DNA of 64,000 bases from Epiperipatus broadwayi (GCA_028023455.1 JAQFVV010006272.1:1267501-1331500); one strand, 5' to 3'. Counted from the stretch's first letter, positions 23,744 to 36,981 are shown. The notes: a model not told the origin generated them from the sequence alone. Program-made: numbers and translations.

Positions 23744-26509
23744 TACATTAAAAAAAAAAACCCAAAATATTTGAATTGATAACCATCTTACCTTAAAATT
23801 TTTCTACCACTACCAGGTAATAAAGCATCAAGATTGGGGTATATTACTCATAAATTAAAGTTTTCACTGATGCATTCAAAACATTCTGCAGGCTATTATT
23901 TAAATTAACAAGATTAGTACAACCTTCAGTATATGATAAATCTAGAAGACAGAAAAATGAAGTTCCCACTTCTTTTAATCAGCACAAATTAAAATTCATG
24001 TTATTAAATTACACATTGCATCTTGATACTGCTTTATAAATTGTTCCAATGACTACCAACACAACGATAATTAAAAACGAAGTTTGAGCTAGTACACATC
24101 TCTATTTAATTCTAATTTTCAATTTTAGTCAGCAACAATAACTTTCCATTTTATGCCATTACACAGAAGCTGCATGATATAAATAAACTTTTTTTGTAGG
24201 TTACTATTAAGCTGTTTATTAAAATATATACATTCATTTTTTAAATATAAGAGAAAATTTATTTACACAAATACAAAGGTCATTCTTCTTCTACTTTACC
24301 CAGCAATAATAACTTTCCAATTTATGCCATCACATAGAAGCTGTGTGATACAAATAAACTTTTTTTATATAAGTTAATATTATTAAGCTGTTTCTTAAAA
24401 TAAATATATTTATTACATTCATTTTTCTTATACTAAGCCCTAGTTATGTTTTATGTGGACAATTAAAAATTTCAAGCATGGAACAAATCTTTTCATTTAT
24501 AGATAAATGTCTGGGGAAAAACAATTGGAAATATAAAAAGATTCTTAAGATTAAGTAGCACATAATCTTTTCTATTATCTTATAAATGAAAGCAACAAAA
24601 TATTCTTAAGATTAAACAGTACAATTTAACAATTATATACTATTAAATATAGAAATAATTTATAAGTTAATATATCATTACTATATTTTAAAATTTCAAA
24701 CAATACATCATTATATGCAATCTATTCACTTTTAGAATGATAAAAAGCTATTTCAAATAGATTACTTGGATCTTTTAATCTAAACCTAAATATAGGCAGG
24801 ATGGATATATCAGTAAAAATAAAATCTATAATATTGTACTAATATTTGTAATGGTGATAATATTCTCTTTCTCTATCATAAATATTAACATAATCATTTT
24901 AAAATATATCAGTCAGTGATTTAATAAAAGTGAAAGATCATTTTTCAACTTTACTTCAATGCATCAAAAACATACCTAATATGATCAAGATTAGGAAATT
25001 ATCACCTCCTTTCTAATTTTAATCCACTATTCATTGTTAGAAGTTTGTTGAAAGTTGTTGAACTTCTGTCTAAATCATTATGTAACTTATGAAGATCTAC
25101 ATCCATTATATTATTCTGCTAAGAAGAGAATGCCACATTTCTTCTTAATCAAGTCACTAACAATATCATTATTTTAAAAGAAAAGATCATGATTTTCATT
25201 TTAATTACCCAAAATTAAACTTATACCAACAATCCTTTACTCCAATATGTCTATGGTCAGTAATACAATAAGCTTAAAAATTCAGATTGCCAATTTTATA
25301 GTTGTTGAAAATTAGTATGAAAAGCAACTGCTTTAAACTAAAAATATTCTATACATAATGTTTGAAATAAGAGAATTTTAAAAAAAATATTTTAAATTAA
25401 TGATCTGTACTTATGAAAGTTAATATAATATTAAGTTCCATTATATTCTGCCTTGATAAAATATTTCAGAAGACACTATAATTTTTCTTTAAACAAAGCA
25501 CTCACAATAGTCAATCTGTGTAAAATACTTCCCAGAGCTTATACTATTATTTTTGATAACTTTGGGCCAATGTTTACCATTCATCTCAAGACATACAATA
25601 AAATCAAAAATATTTAATTAATAAATATACTGAAAATTCAAAGAATAGAAGTTGGTTCTCACAGTATATCCAAAACCATGCAGTTTCCTTCCACTTGGTG
25701 TTTTGTCATTACCTGTTCAATTTACATCAACATAAAATCCAACTGTTCCTTATTCAGAAGCAGTATTTATTATGTTTAGGTCTTGATAAGTTCATATTAA
25801 TAGCATAATTCACACATTTCCATCTTCCTATATTTATTATTATCACTATCTATTTTGCCAATATTTCTGCTAATGTTACAACTATTTTAATGAGTAGCTC
25901 AACAGGTGATGAGTTTTTGTGAGACAAGCCATTTTTAGAATATTCTAAGTTTATCTACATTTGTGTATGAAATGAATTTCATAAATAGGAATATTCAAAT
26001 ATACAATCATTTGCTAAATGAAACTCACACCTAAAATCTCACTGCAAAGTTACCCATTATTAATTGTACTAATTTAAGAAAAATCATAATCTGTATTCAT
26101 GGTTTTCTCAATGCTTTTGAACACAGAAACAAAAAAAAGATAAAAATTGGAGTCAGAATTGCTGTTTGCACAATAAAAAGATGAAAAAATAGCCCCACAA
26201 ATATTATCACTGACAAAGTTCATGTAGAGATATGTGAGATAGGCTGACAAATTCAAAGTAATTGGGCATTATGAGATTGAAAACAAGAAGAAATCTAAGT
26301 GGAAAATGAGAAATATAGCAAAGAAAAAAGAAATAAAAGATTGTAATATCCCAATCTTTGATGATTCAAAATTCTTACTGTACGTGCAGAAAAACTTTTA
26401 GTCATGCATTGCTCACTAGTTGTTTATATTATACTTAACCTACACATCTAAAAGTAATTTTACTATCTATTATTTATGGATTTTGTCAGTAGCCTGAGTT
26501 CAGCAAGCA

Positions 26510-26510
<1 letters not shown>
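23744..26510. other. AT-rich stretch, no gene seen
   Basis: Apart from the 167-bp-spaced duplication at 24128-24430 nothing was recognised. The 25640-26270 interval has weak minus-strand frames without motifs. Confidence 0.5.
24128..24430. repeat. Diverged tandem duplication, about 167-bp period
   Basis: Units start near 24131 and 24301. They share CAGCAA-AATAACTTTCCA, TTATGCCAT-ACA-AGAAGCTG and AAATAAACTTTTTTT, followed by TTAAGCTGTTT in both. About 15 percent divergence by eye. Confidence 0.75.

Positions 26511-26516
<6 letters not shown>

Positions 26517-26575
<59 letters not shown>
26517..26575. repeat. CA/TA compound microsatellite
   Basis: A CA run, then a TA run, then a short CA run. 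Confidence 0.95.
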
Positions 26576-26717
26576 TGAGAGTGAGTCAAAGATTATTTGT
26601 AATCTTATTGTAAAATATATTTTGTTTATTCTCAAGAAAAGATAAATATTTTATTTTTGAAATATTTTTCAATATATTTTGTTTCAATCAACAAGCTTTC
26701 ATATTCACATTGAATTT

Positions 26718-27297
26718 ATTTTAATCAACCTGCCTTTCAATAATACATCTTGTCCATCTTTCAACAAGTTTTTGTATTCTCTCACTAAACATGTTTTAGG
26801 CTGAGCTGTAAGTGCCAGATGCACTGTTATCTTCACATCAAATGTGTAGTGATGAATTCAAACATACCACAAGTAATAGTTTTTCTAAAGAAACTTTCAC
26901 CTTCCTTAGAATATCATTCCAAATTTTGCAGATATCCAAACATTTTTGTTTGTGCTCTTCAGCAAGTTGTTTTGATAATAACATCACACAACTTTTTCAA
27001 AGCCCAACTTTGTTATGAATTATGGCATAGGCAAGTGCATGCCCAAATAGCAAATGATTTGTCAAATAATCTATTGTCATTTGCTTGTTTAAATTTGTCC
27101 TCAGTCATAGACATGGACAGGGGTCTAATTCCTTCTTCATAACTGACACGTGTACAAGCTTGTTTATCCATTCATATGTAATTTTTCATGAAAAAACATT
27201 TTTTTCATACAAGTCACCAAGTTTTTGAAAAATATTGGCATCAGACATATCCTTAGACCACAAAAAATAAATCGCTGGATGCTGTTTTTGTTTTTTT
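26718..27297 (-). pseudogene. mariner-type transposase pseudogene
   Basis: On the minus strand, from about 27290, the fragments appear in the order of a mariner transposase. The N-terminal helix-turn-helix region is represented by KDMSDANIFQKLGDLYEKN and a following YEWINK. Then comes a degenerate GRxSxxxxE linker (RVSYEEGIRPLSMSMTEDKF), and the catalytic-core flank AEEHKQKCLDICKIWNDI in one frame continuing as EGESFFRKTITCG in another. The C-terminus NMFSERIQKLVERWTRCIIE closes near 26718 and matches the mariner ending (F-x-x-G/R-I-x-K-L-x-x-R-W-x-K-C-I). Several frameshifts and stops separate the pieces and the catalytic aspartates are not preserved. The copy is clearly dead. Inverted repeats were not located. 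Confidence 0.8.
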
Positions 27298-30200
27298 TTT
27301 GCAAATCAGAAATGGGGTGGCCATTGGTTTAGTATTACACTCACATTTGAAATAACATACCATATTCAAAACTGCATAGCAGGGCATGAGGAAACAGCAA
27401 TCTTATACAGAGACTGCTGATAAGACAGCACTGACCAACAGAAGTTTTAACAATATCAGAGTGGAGATAATTTTTGTTCACTGTCATAAATGGCAGGTTG
27501 AGTCAGCAACTAAGATCTAGAGTGCTTTTATTATTATTTTTTTCCCAATGTTGAATGGTTATATAATATTGGGTCAAAACATATCTGATTATGGTCAAAT
27601 TAAAAATACAATCTCATGTTATGGTTTTGATTTATTTATAAGTTATCATTTATCTTGTTAGTGAACCTATGACATGTGACATAATACAAAAAATAACTTT
27701 TTGTGCTTCTGATACCTAAAGCCTACGGAAGTGACTCAATTTTCATTTCAATAATAATAATACTATGTATTGATGAACCTAACTCCTATATATAGCAATG
27801 ATAAATATCTTCTCAAATTTTCATTTTATCTCTTATTTATAGTTCTTTGTTGAACAAAATGTGAACTGAGTTTGCAAATGATAATAGGCTATTTTAAAAT
27901 TGCAATCCAGATTCATTGAAAAATATATTAAGAAAAGTGATAAAGTACCATAACCAAAATCTAGAAATTTCTTAAATGATTCCCAAGTGAATAGAAATAA
28001 AAGAAACAATTTCTCATGACACTGATTGTATGGAAATAACATTTTAAAATACCCAGCAAGCAAATTAAATTTCTGATAACAAATGTTTATATGTATACAT
28101 ATACATGAATAACTTATAAATTTCTTTAATTGGTAATAAAAACATAAACAAGTTTTCTTAAATTTAAAATGATCATTTTCAATCTTTTTCATAGCATGTT
28201 ATCATTTCTAAATAGGTAATTGATTAAAATTATAATAATCTACGATTAATTAATATCCTGAGTGAATATCTTACTAACATCAGGTCTTTTTTTTTTTAAA
28301 AAAAAATCTGTTCTTTAAAATTGTGATTAAATAATTTCATAATTAAAAATTTCTAAACTGCATGTGTTAATTAGAAAAGCAATTATGAAGAAAATAATTA
28401 TTTAATTATGCCATCAAATTATTTTCCATAATATCCATCATTCATGATTAAAACATGAATAATAGAACACTTTGAAATTCCTTTCCATAGATTAAGGTTT
28501 TTAATCCATATAATTAATTTATCTTAAAAATATATTAAAATCTATTATATAAATCAAGAATACTTTTTAAAAAAAGATAAACATGTTTTGTTAAAATGAG
28601 GAATTAAAACTTAATCAGAAAAATATTAATGAAATAATCCTTGACATACCAAAAATAAAATGTCCAGTGCGATTTAGTTATGGCAGAGTCAAGAGAATTC
28701 AGAGCAAAAAAAATCCGGATCAAAGCTCAAACTGTCAATTCTAGTGTTTAAATATTACAATCCAGAAGAATTAATCATTGCATTTTTATTATTATTTTGA
28801 GATAGTGATATACATGATTATTTATATAAAAATTAATACGAAAATAAATAGTAAACAAATACATCACATATATAATAGCAATCAATAAAAATGGAAAAAA
28901 AAGCAAAATGCTAAAAAAGTTACAGAAAAAAGTATTTATTTTTACAAATCATACTGCAATTTGAAAATTACATTTTTTACAACGTGTTAATGACCTTGTC
29001 TTATATTAATTTGCTCCAAAAGATAGCTTAGGGCTTATTTTCAGGGAATGTCTTACTTTTTTTTTCATGTACAAACATATACATTTATTGAAGTGTAAAA
29101 ATCTATAATTTTTCAAATACAAAAAATCTACATTTATTCAATATTGCCAATTTCAACAGCATTTAAATAATTTACTATTGCCTGAATAAGTAACATTTAG
29201 AATTATAATCATATCACAGAACATTCTTATTATATACAACAATATTAAAAGTTATTTATATGCCATTGAAATTAGAAATGTTTAATTTAAAATAATACAT
29301 AAAACATTAAGTTGGCTTAATTAATTTGAAAACTAAGATCATAGTAACAAGTTTCAGCCTTTTCAGATATCAAGACTGAAATATTTACAATATATATTGT
29401 TGAAAATCAGATGAAAGAGGTATTCTCCTTTTCTCAGACTAAATGAATGGGCATTGATGAATGAAAAGTAAAATTGTGTTCGCAAGTTTATTCAAATAAT
29501 TAGTTATGAGTCTGCTTGCAAAATAATTTTAAGCAACATTTAGACAAATACAAAAATTCTCTATATTTATATTTATTTATATATTCACTATTGTAATTCA
29601 AAATGTTTTTTCTTTACTTATGCTACTTGTAATGTATATATATTGTCTCGCTCACTTCTCTTGATTACAGAGGGTGCCACTAGGTCACTACCTACCTAGA
29701 AAATTTAATTTATGGTGATCCAAAAGTTAATGATGATGAATGCTTCCAGCTAAATCCAGGGCTAAAGAGATCTTTAACATTATGCAGACAATTGAAAAAA
29801 GAACACAGAAAATGTCAGCCAAAAATAATTATAAATAACTTTAAAATTGATTAAATCTAAAATATTTGCCAAACAAAATATGAAAGTTTGACTAAATTCC
29901 TCCATCTGGTTTATCAGAGTTTACGAAAGTATTGTAACAATAAACACCCTGGCAAATAAATTTGTTTTTTTCACCTAAGAATTAAAAGGGATTCATAATG
30001 TCTGACTACTAGTGATTTATATAAACAAATTCCAGTTTCCTTTAGTTAGAGATTTAAAAGCAAAATGATCTTGTATGGAATTCAAAGAACAATGTAGAGC
30101 AATCTTTTGCTACAACCCAACAAAACCATGGGATAATAATAGGAGTGTCATTGCCTTCCAACACTCATGAAAGACCATGTTCAAGACTCTCAAGGTTGAT

Positions 30201-30670
30201 TCTGTCAAGAGAAAAGAAAAGATTATGGTATTATGTAATCTGGAATATAAGGAAACCAAAATTTCTGCTGTTTAAAAAAATAGAACAACACACTTGATAA
30301 ATCACTCTGCAGGAAACACAAACCAAGAATGTTTAAATTATTTACTACAAATGAATAAAGGACAGGTGACTTAAAAATAAAACTACTAATATCTGCCCAA
30401 TCTTTTATCAATGGATAGTAATATAAAAGAGAAAAACACTAAATCTAAAATCACAATGCACTCTCAGACAAATAAATTTAAAATAAGAAATCTTAAAACA
30501 AAGAGTCCAAGTCATATAATAATTAAAATACATAATAAAATAGTGATATTTAAATGAGTATATATAAGTTATTATAAAGACAAGTTTCTTTTTAGGTTAA
30601 GCTTAGACTTTAACATAGAGATTTAAATGAGAGATTTAAGCCATGGTTATGATATGAAAGTTGCATTTAC
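27298..30670. other. Long AT-rich stretch, no gene seen
   Basis: No recognised gene. A 119-codon minus-strand frame at 27833-28192 is lysine-, phenylalanine- and cysteine-rich and looks like chance in A/T-rich DNA. Less A/T-rich patches near 29645-29700 and 30100-30200 have no recognisable content. Confidence 0.45.
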
Positions 30671-30803
30671 CTTCAAGGCATAATGTTCTATCTGTTGGAT
30701 TTCTTCCAGTGGGATATGCAAAGTTCAGGTCCACATAGGGTTCATTTTGATTTCTATTTCTTTGGTCGAGAGTCTGAAGGCAATCTATAGGATCAGTTCT
30801 GGA
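30671..30803 (-). other. Candidate exon, unidentified
   Basis: The minus strand is open for about 44 codons (containing DCLQTLDQRNRNQNEPYVDL and NFAYPTGRNPTDRTLCLE). It is preceded by TAG at the upstream edge and followed by GTAAAT, a plausible donor. Composition is less A/T-rich than the flanks. I do not recognise the protein. It could equally be a fragment of a retroelement gag. Confidence 0.2.
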
Positions 30804-31734
30804 CTAGGCTTTTAGGTCATGTTCTTGAAGGCCCAATTATAGAGCTCTGGAATTCATCTTTGGATTGGCTTAGCATTACATACTGCTAGGAAGGTTCCTC
30901 ATGGTATGTAGCTTTGACATTCAGGATAGATGCTCAATATTCCCAATGTCTTAGTGAACTTATTTCTTCTATTAGCAATTAGTTAAGCAATTCTTTCTTA
31001 GTAGATCAATCAGTAAATATGATTAGCAGTCTGCAGAAATCCAACTTTGGCAATATGCATTGAGCAATTAGAAAATATAAAAATTAGAACAGCAATCCAA
31101 ATGTGAATTATAATAAGAATCTGAATAACAAAAAGGAGCAGAATGATAATTCAGTCAAAATCATGGAGATATTTATGTGAATTGTTATCTCCCACCAAAT
31201 CTTTAATTAGGTATTGACCAGGATTAATCTCTATCTCCCATTTAATCTTAATTTTTTTAAAAAAAAATCTGACCAAGGCTCTTATTTATTTCAAAATTAA
31301 CTAGAAAAAATGTCTCAGCTTTCAAAATAGATTACAATCAACAAAATAAAAATAAACTTATTGCAATTAAAACTCTTTTTAAAATTAAAATGTTTTTATA
31401 CTTCTGTCTAGAATTGAGTAGGTATGTTACGGAATGCACTCTTAATAAATAAATAAAATAAAGTACAAAAATTTTTAAATTCAATTTCTTTCAAAATCTT
31501 TAAAATTGTACATTCTAATTCTGAATTTTCCAATGGTGCTTTTAAAATGGATAATGCAGCCAGTTCAACTGCCCCACCAAGCCACAAAAAATAAAAATTT
31601 TAAACCCCTTACAGAAACCCTGCTGAATGCTTGTCCTGCATTCTGACTGCTGAACAATCCCCACTACTTTAACTTCTCAAAAAACATTTTACATTATTAA
31701 TTATATCTCATTATTCTTATAATCAGGTATCATG

Positions 31735-32590
31735 TGCAATTTTTTTAAAAGTCCATCCAATTACCCTGATCTGCCCTCTGTCAGGTGGTTCTTTCTTTCT
31801 TCTAACCATTTGTATAGTTCAGATGATGTAGGCTACTTCCTTCCCTTTTTTGTTTCTCATTTATATTTTGGAGATTTTCTCAACTTGAACTCTGCTTTAT
31901 TTCCCAATTCCAGTATTATGTCTGGTTTACAAGTAGTCCCCAAATAAATTTTGATTGTAAACATATTTCCGGGCATTTTATCTCCCCTTTCCTTAAAATC
32001 CTCCTTATTGCTATACTTTGCTTCAGATTGATCTTTATTTTCATTATCAAGAAATACTATGATATGTTTAAGTTTTTTTCTTAGTAGTTGTTAGCTTGGT
32101 TGCAGATGCACCTTCATTAATATAATAAGACCAGTGTGATCAATAAGTATTGCATAGACTTTGCTAGTACCATCCTTTCCATATTCATGTTTTAAATCCA
32201 AAAATCCAACATTCATATTAAACACCAGATCTGTACTAACACTATCTTATGTAATTGATCTCTCATATCTTTTACAACCTCATTTTTTTTCTTCCTGACT
32301 TTCTTTAGTCAGATCTTTTTCTATGGTTTCTACAGCCTCCTGATTTTTCTCAACTCTTTACTTTATTTCTTGTCTCATTACTTTCATTTCCTTTATCATT
32401 TCAGCTTTGAACTCCAACATTGCCTGTTGACTTTGTTTCATTTCCAGTAACTTTTGTTTTATTTCTCTATTATCTTTCATTATCTCCATCATCATCTGAG
32501 TATCTGACATTTCTTTTTCCTTTTCTACTATTTGGGAGTTTTGAAAGGAACAAGGCTTTCTTCTAACAGTACTCCACTATCAATTTCTTC
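31735..32590 (-). pseudogene. Degenerate gag-like reading frame with coiled coil
   Basis: On the minus strand a short frame MEVKEEIDSGVLLEES (about 32590-32530) is followed by an ATG at 32510. That frame is charged, strongly helical and coiled-coil-like (MMMEIMKDNREIKQKLLEMK, then QSQQAMLEFKAEMIKEMK), with a stop and a frameshift before about 32290. Further down, GTSKVYAILIDHTGLIILMK resembles an aspartic-protease LIDTG motif with one extra residue. Another open piece holds FLDNENKDQSEAKYSN and KPDIILELGNKAEFKLRK. The order of coiled coil, basic region and protease-like motif suggests an LTR-retroelement gag-protease remnant. No reverse transcriptase is present and the family is unidentified. 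Confidence 0.4.
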
Positions 32591-32599
32591 CTTGACTTC

Positions 32600-33781
32600 C
32601 ATTTCCAAAACACAATTAACCCCAATATATCTAGCTTTTATTCTCAATTTAAAATTTTTTTATTTTAAAATATATAACTACTTAATATTTATTTAACACT
32701 TTCTTATGTTCAAAAAAAACTTTTATTATTATAAAAATCCAAAAGACCTACTAATATTATACCTTATATAATATCACCACTGCAGTTATATTGTACATTA
32801 CCAGTGTCCCCCCAATTATGATCTGAATAATTAATGAAGACAACCATAAATATATTAAAACAATGAAAGCTGCAGAAAGCTATGGTTTGTGACTAGTTAA
32901 TTATTTCATGTGATAAAATCTTATCATTATAAATATTATAAGGTCTTAAAAGTAAACTAAAAATATCTTTCATTATTATGATATTTAATATTTTGTAAAC
33001 ATATTAATAATTGTAATATATATGCATCAGTTTTATTTATTCATTATTAATGAATTATTTTTATTATTATTAGTCCATTTAGTTTGTCATTGTAACTCAA
33101 TACAAACATTGCATTTTAAACATCCAATATGTTAATAATATCCACAACCCTGAGAAATCATCCAATTGACTGAGGCACATGGAGGGATGGTGGTAATAAT
33201 TTGTAAATGATGATGATTGGGCATTAATAAGGTTTTTAAAAATAAATATTCTACTTAGAAGGTTTGGCAGCTGAGAGTTTAATTTTTTATTTTATTGAAA
33301 CTAAAAAACAAATGTAATACTTTTGGGAGGACTTGTACTTATATAATAAATCATCATCATTTTATTCAAATTTTATTTACCATTCAACTTTCATCTTTTG
33401 AATCAAGATTTACAGTCAATATTTAATAAATAGTTGTAAATCTTTGACTCCTGATTCAATCCCATTTACCATTTAATATGTATTTAAATTTCTTATATAC
33501 CATGGCAAATTACAATATAGCCTGGCATTTTAAATTTTCAGAATTACATTGTTTAATGATGTGACTTTTATATTTCACTAGGGCCATCAAACTATGTCAA
33601 TTTTAAATAACATGGTTGACATAAATCTTTCATTCCATTAGCACCACCTTGTTATAAATTCATTAGGTAATTTTAATTCAGAAATCTTTACACACAAGTT
33701 GTGTTTTATTAACAAAAATAAAAAAAATATTTGCACTATTTTATTATTTAATTTTTTAAAACATATTAATAACTAGGTTGT
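32600..33781. other. AT-rich stretch, no gene seen
   Basis: No feature recognised. Confidence 0.5.
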
Positions 33782-33796
33782 ATTATATATGCTTTA

Positions 33797-33999
33797 ATTC
33801 TATATATAAACAGCATTTTGTACATTTAACAAGGAAAGATTATAAATATATAAGGCATTTAACTTACTGAGTGTGATTTCAGAGCATGCTCAGCAAATTA
33901 TAGGTCTTATATATTTATAATCTTTTCTTGTTAAGTGTACAAAATGATGTTTAAATATAGAATTACATTTAAATAAAAAAAGAAGTAAAGAATCATCGA
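33797..33999. mobile_element. Palindromic insertion with 15-bp target duplication (member 3)
   Basis: ATTATATATGCTTTA at 33782-33796 recurs as ATTATATATACTTTA at 34000-34014 (14 of 15 identical). The left arm (33797-33855) starts flush with the first copy and is complementary to 33904-33963. A 36-nt tail (33964-33999) separates the right arm from the second copy. The spacer contains the 10-bp palindrome GAGCATGCTC (33882-33891), which could be the decayed stem II of a hammerhead, but no core is legible. The plan matches the other members. Confidence 0.7.
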
Positions 34000-34479
34000 A
34001 TTATATATACTTTATTATATAGTTCAACAATTAGAAATTTAACCAAGATTTATTTAAGAAAAGAAACTTTAAATTTTAATATTTCGATTTGTTTATTCAA
34101 TACATTTGTTTATTCAATACATTTTTATTTTAGGGGTTTTATTACAATAAAAAGAATTGCATTAAATAATATCATTATCATAAAACTTGTTATGAATTAA
34201 ATATTTTGACATGCAATATTTTTCAAAAATTATGTTTTTACTCATTCAGTCTTCTTTAGATTTAGGTGTGGATTATAGATCAATTATAAGTTTTATCTAG
34301 CGAGCAACCACAAGTTCATATCTAAAGAAAAGCCATTTAATAAAATGTGTAAAAAAATAATAGAGCATTAAAAATAATATCATTATTAAAAATAGAAAAA
34401 GTTATTTAATAAACATAATATAGCATAATAAAAAAAAATATTAAAAATAACTTGCACAAGACAGCTGTGAAATTGATTC

Positions 34480-35112
34480 TCGGATCCCACATTCCAAAGT
34501 TGCCACTCTATCACTATTCTAAACTAAATAATGCAGATGAGCTTTGTAAAACTATTTCATTACATGTACAATTACTGTAATCATTAACCAATATTTTTAA
34601 AATAAATTTTATTTTAAAATAAATTATCAATAATATTACTTTTTATATTAATTAGAATATTTAAATAAATGTGACTGGGAAATTTAAATATTCTCATTTT
34701 CAAATACATTTTATTAATTATAGTGGCTAAAGAGCATCAAACTGTTTGGTTTTGTGCAATGGTATAGTATATAGATAATATATTCTGAAGTTCAAGCAAT
34801 TGTAATCACAAGTCTAAGTAAAGAATTCTTCTTTTTATATTTAAATAAAAAATATTTACAATCAGAATGTGTTTGTAACAATAAAGTGATTTGGAAATCT
34901 AAATATTTACATATACATTTTATTAATTATCATGATAAAATGATGTTGGCCTGTTTGGTTTAGCTTAATAATAAGAGTATATAGCTTGAACCTTGAAAGT
35001 TAAGGCTTGGAAAATTATCACAATATGTTTAAGAAAAGAAATACTCCTTTCATCTTTAAATAAAAAAATATTTACATTGAGAACATGTTTCTAACAATGA
35101 AATGATTTGAAA
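34480..35112. repeat. tRNA-derived repeats, including a 209-bp tandem pair
   Basis: The minus strand of about 34540-34485 has A-box-like TAGTGATAGAGTGG and B-box-like GGATCCGAGAATC around a TTTGGAA loop (Pro-like). Two further units repeat with a 209-bp period: ATACATTTTATTAATTAT occurs at 34704 and 34913, and shared blocks TGTTTGGTTT and AAATATTTACA follow. Each has a tRNA-like core on the plus strand (for example TTAGCTTAATAATAAGAG with CCTTGAAAGTTAAGG near 34958-35000). Stems are degenerate, so these are SINE-like copies. Confidence 0.45.
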
Positions 35113-36809
35113 ATTTAAATATTTTGCCCTGGTAATAAAGCACCTTTGTGCCTCACACAACCAGCACATCTGCACGTGGCAGGCATATTGTTTGCAATAA
35201 TTTTATCTAATCTGAATCACGGTCGGTCAAAAAGCTTTACAATTACAGGTCCAAGCATATCTGTAGTTAATTGGAGCAATCTGTGCTAAAAAGTACTACT
35301 TTAATGAAAACCACTAAAATAGAGTAAAAAAATAAATTCTATAGTTGGTCTAATGGTCTTAATTCAGTCCTTTTTTTCAAAATATGTTTTTTTGTCATTT
35401 CCATTGCATTAATTATTAAGTCAGAATTGGCTGTTTACACTTATTATTTTTGACTTGGAAATAAGCTTTAATATTAAAGGAAAAAAAATAAAATAAAAAA
35501 TTGCAAAAAAAATATTTAAAAAAATAATCGTTAACTTTTTTTAGGTATCAAAGCTGTGATACCCTACTTGATTGAATGTAAAGTGTTTATTCTCAAAAGA
35601 ATTCCATAAAACGATAATTATATTTGAAAAAATAATTCACTACTGTGAAAAAAGTTTCAAATCTAGATGATTTAAAGCTGCACTTGAAATAAATGTATCA
35701 TAATAAGCTCTTCTCACGATTGAGTAGAACACTTAAAAAAATGTGCGCATATATATTCAGCAACAACAAAAAGAAAGGTAAAGGGAGGGTAAAAAATAAA
35801 CAAATATTTTATCGGAACAAAGTTTTTGAAAAAATGTAATTGGATTGTAAGATAAGGTTTTAACACAATCTGATAAAGGTTGTCTAGAATGACATAAATG
35901 CAATTAATTTAAGTTACAAATGAAAAAAAAGCAAAAGTGCCCTCTTTTTTAAAATCTTTAAGTAATCCAAGAAAGACTAGATTAAAGCCTACCAGAATCC
36001 ATTTTTTTGAGAGGTTGCCAATCTCTGAGGAATTATGGGAAGTAAGATCGCAGAAAGATTGAAAGATATAAAAATATATACATTTTTAAAAAGCAAATAA
36101 TGAGAACAAACACTAGGAGATAGTTAATATCTCAGATAATATTACATATAGCAAGGAAATGCTAATTAAAATAAAGAGGGCTTTGTTAGACAAATTTAGA
36201 GAATATATATATAATTTTTAAAATTATTGATATACATAAAATAAAAAAATCAAGATGAGTGTTCACTTGTTTAAATCTGTAATTAATAATTAATTGATGG
36301 TTATACATCTTGGTTTCACTGGTAATTAACTGCATATAAAGGATAAAACAGCATTTAAATAATTTATCACAGACAAATATATTTACAGAAGTCATTCAAA
36401 GAACAGCAATTTAACAGGTTAGCTAATTCCCAGGAAATGAATATTTCAGAAATATTTTTTAGTTTAAAATTAAAAATAACAAGACATTTAGTTAGTAACT
36501 AATTGGTGGTTACCAGAGGAAAAAATCCAAGTTTTATCTAGTCTGGATACAAATTATCAGTTATGATAATAGGTTGATAAATAGTTCAAATCTATTTTCA
36601 TTTAAGAATATATGATCATAATGTAATCATGTGTTATGTTCAAAATCATTTTCCACCTATACTCAGATGTTTCTTTTTTTTTTTTACAACACTCTATTAA
36701 TGTAGAGTCTTTTATTTGATAATAAAATAAATAAATACATATTTAACTACACAAGAATGCATGTGCATCTCCAAATAAACAAATAATAATTAATCAGGAC
36801 GTAATGTAA
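35113..36809. other. AT-rich stretch, no gene seen
   Basis: The 35120-35280 part is less A/T-rich and may be repeat-derived. Nothing else was recognised. Confidence 0.45.
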
Positions 36810-36823
36810 TAAGTAATAATGTA

Positions 36824-36981
36824 CCAAAATCACACTTTTTCTTTATGTTTGCCGTATTTTTTATTTAGAAAATCAAAAAAGTAGAATTGCTCTGAAGAAG
36901 ACTGCAGGTTAGTCGAAACGTAGGTGTATGTAGAAATAAAGAGTTTGCTAAAAAGTGTTTGAAGTTTGTGGAAATTGTATT
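36824..36981 (+). mobile_element. 158-bp solo insertion with 14-bp target duplication
   Basis: TAAGTAATAATGTA at 36810-36823 recurs at 36982-36995, bracketing 158 bp with no palindrome. The insert carries a hammerhead-like hairpin in its middle (36892-36919), followed by AATAAAGAG. It appears to be a single, non-inverted copy of an element related to the palindromic insertions, sharing the CTGAAGAAG...CGAAAC words with 12031-12064. Confidence 0.65.
36892..36919 (+). ncRNA. Hammerhead-like hairpin (variant)
   Basis: CTGAAGA (36892-36898), extra A, stem GACT (36900-36903) / AGTC (36911-36914) with a 7-nt loop, then GAAAC (36915-36919). The flanking words equal those at 12031-12064 while the stem sequence differs, so pairing is conserved by covariation. 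A convincing stem I and cleavage triplet were not found, so catalytic activity is doubtful. Confidence 0.5.

Noticed and set aside
27833-28192. 119-codon minus-strand frame.
   Set aside because: Composition follows the A/T bias, no domain is recognisable, and there is no codon-level contrast with the flanks.
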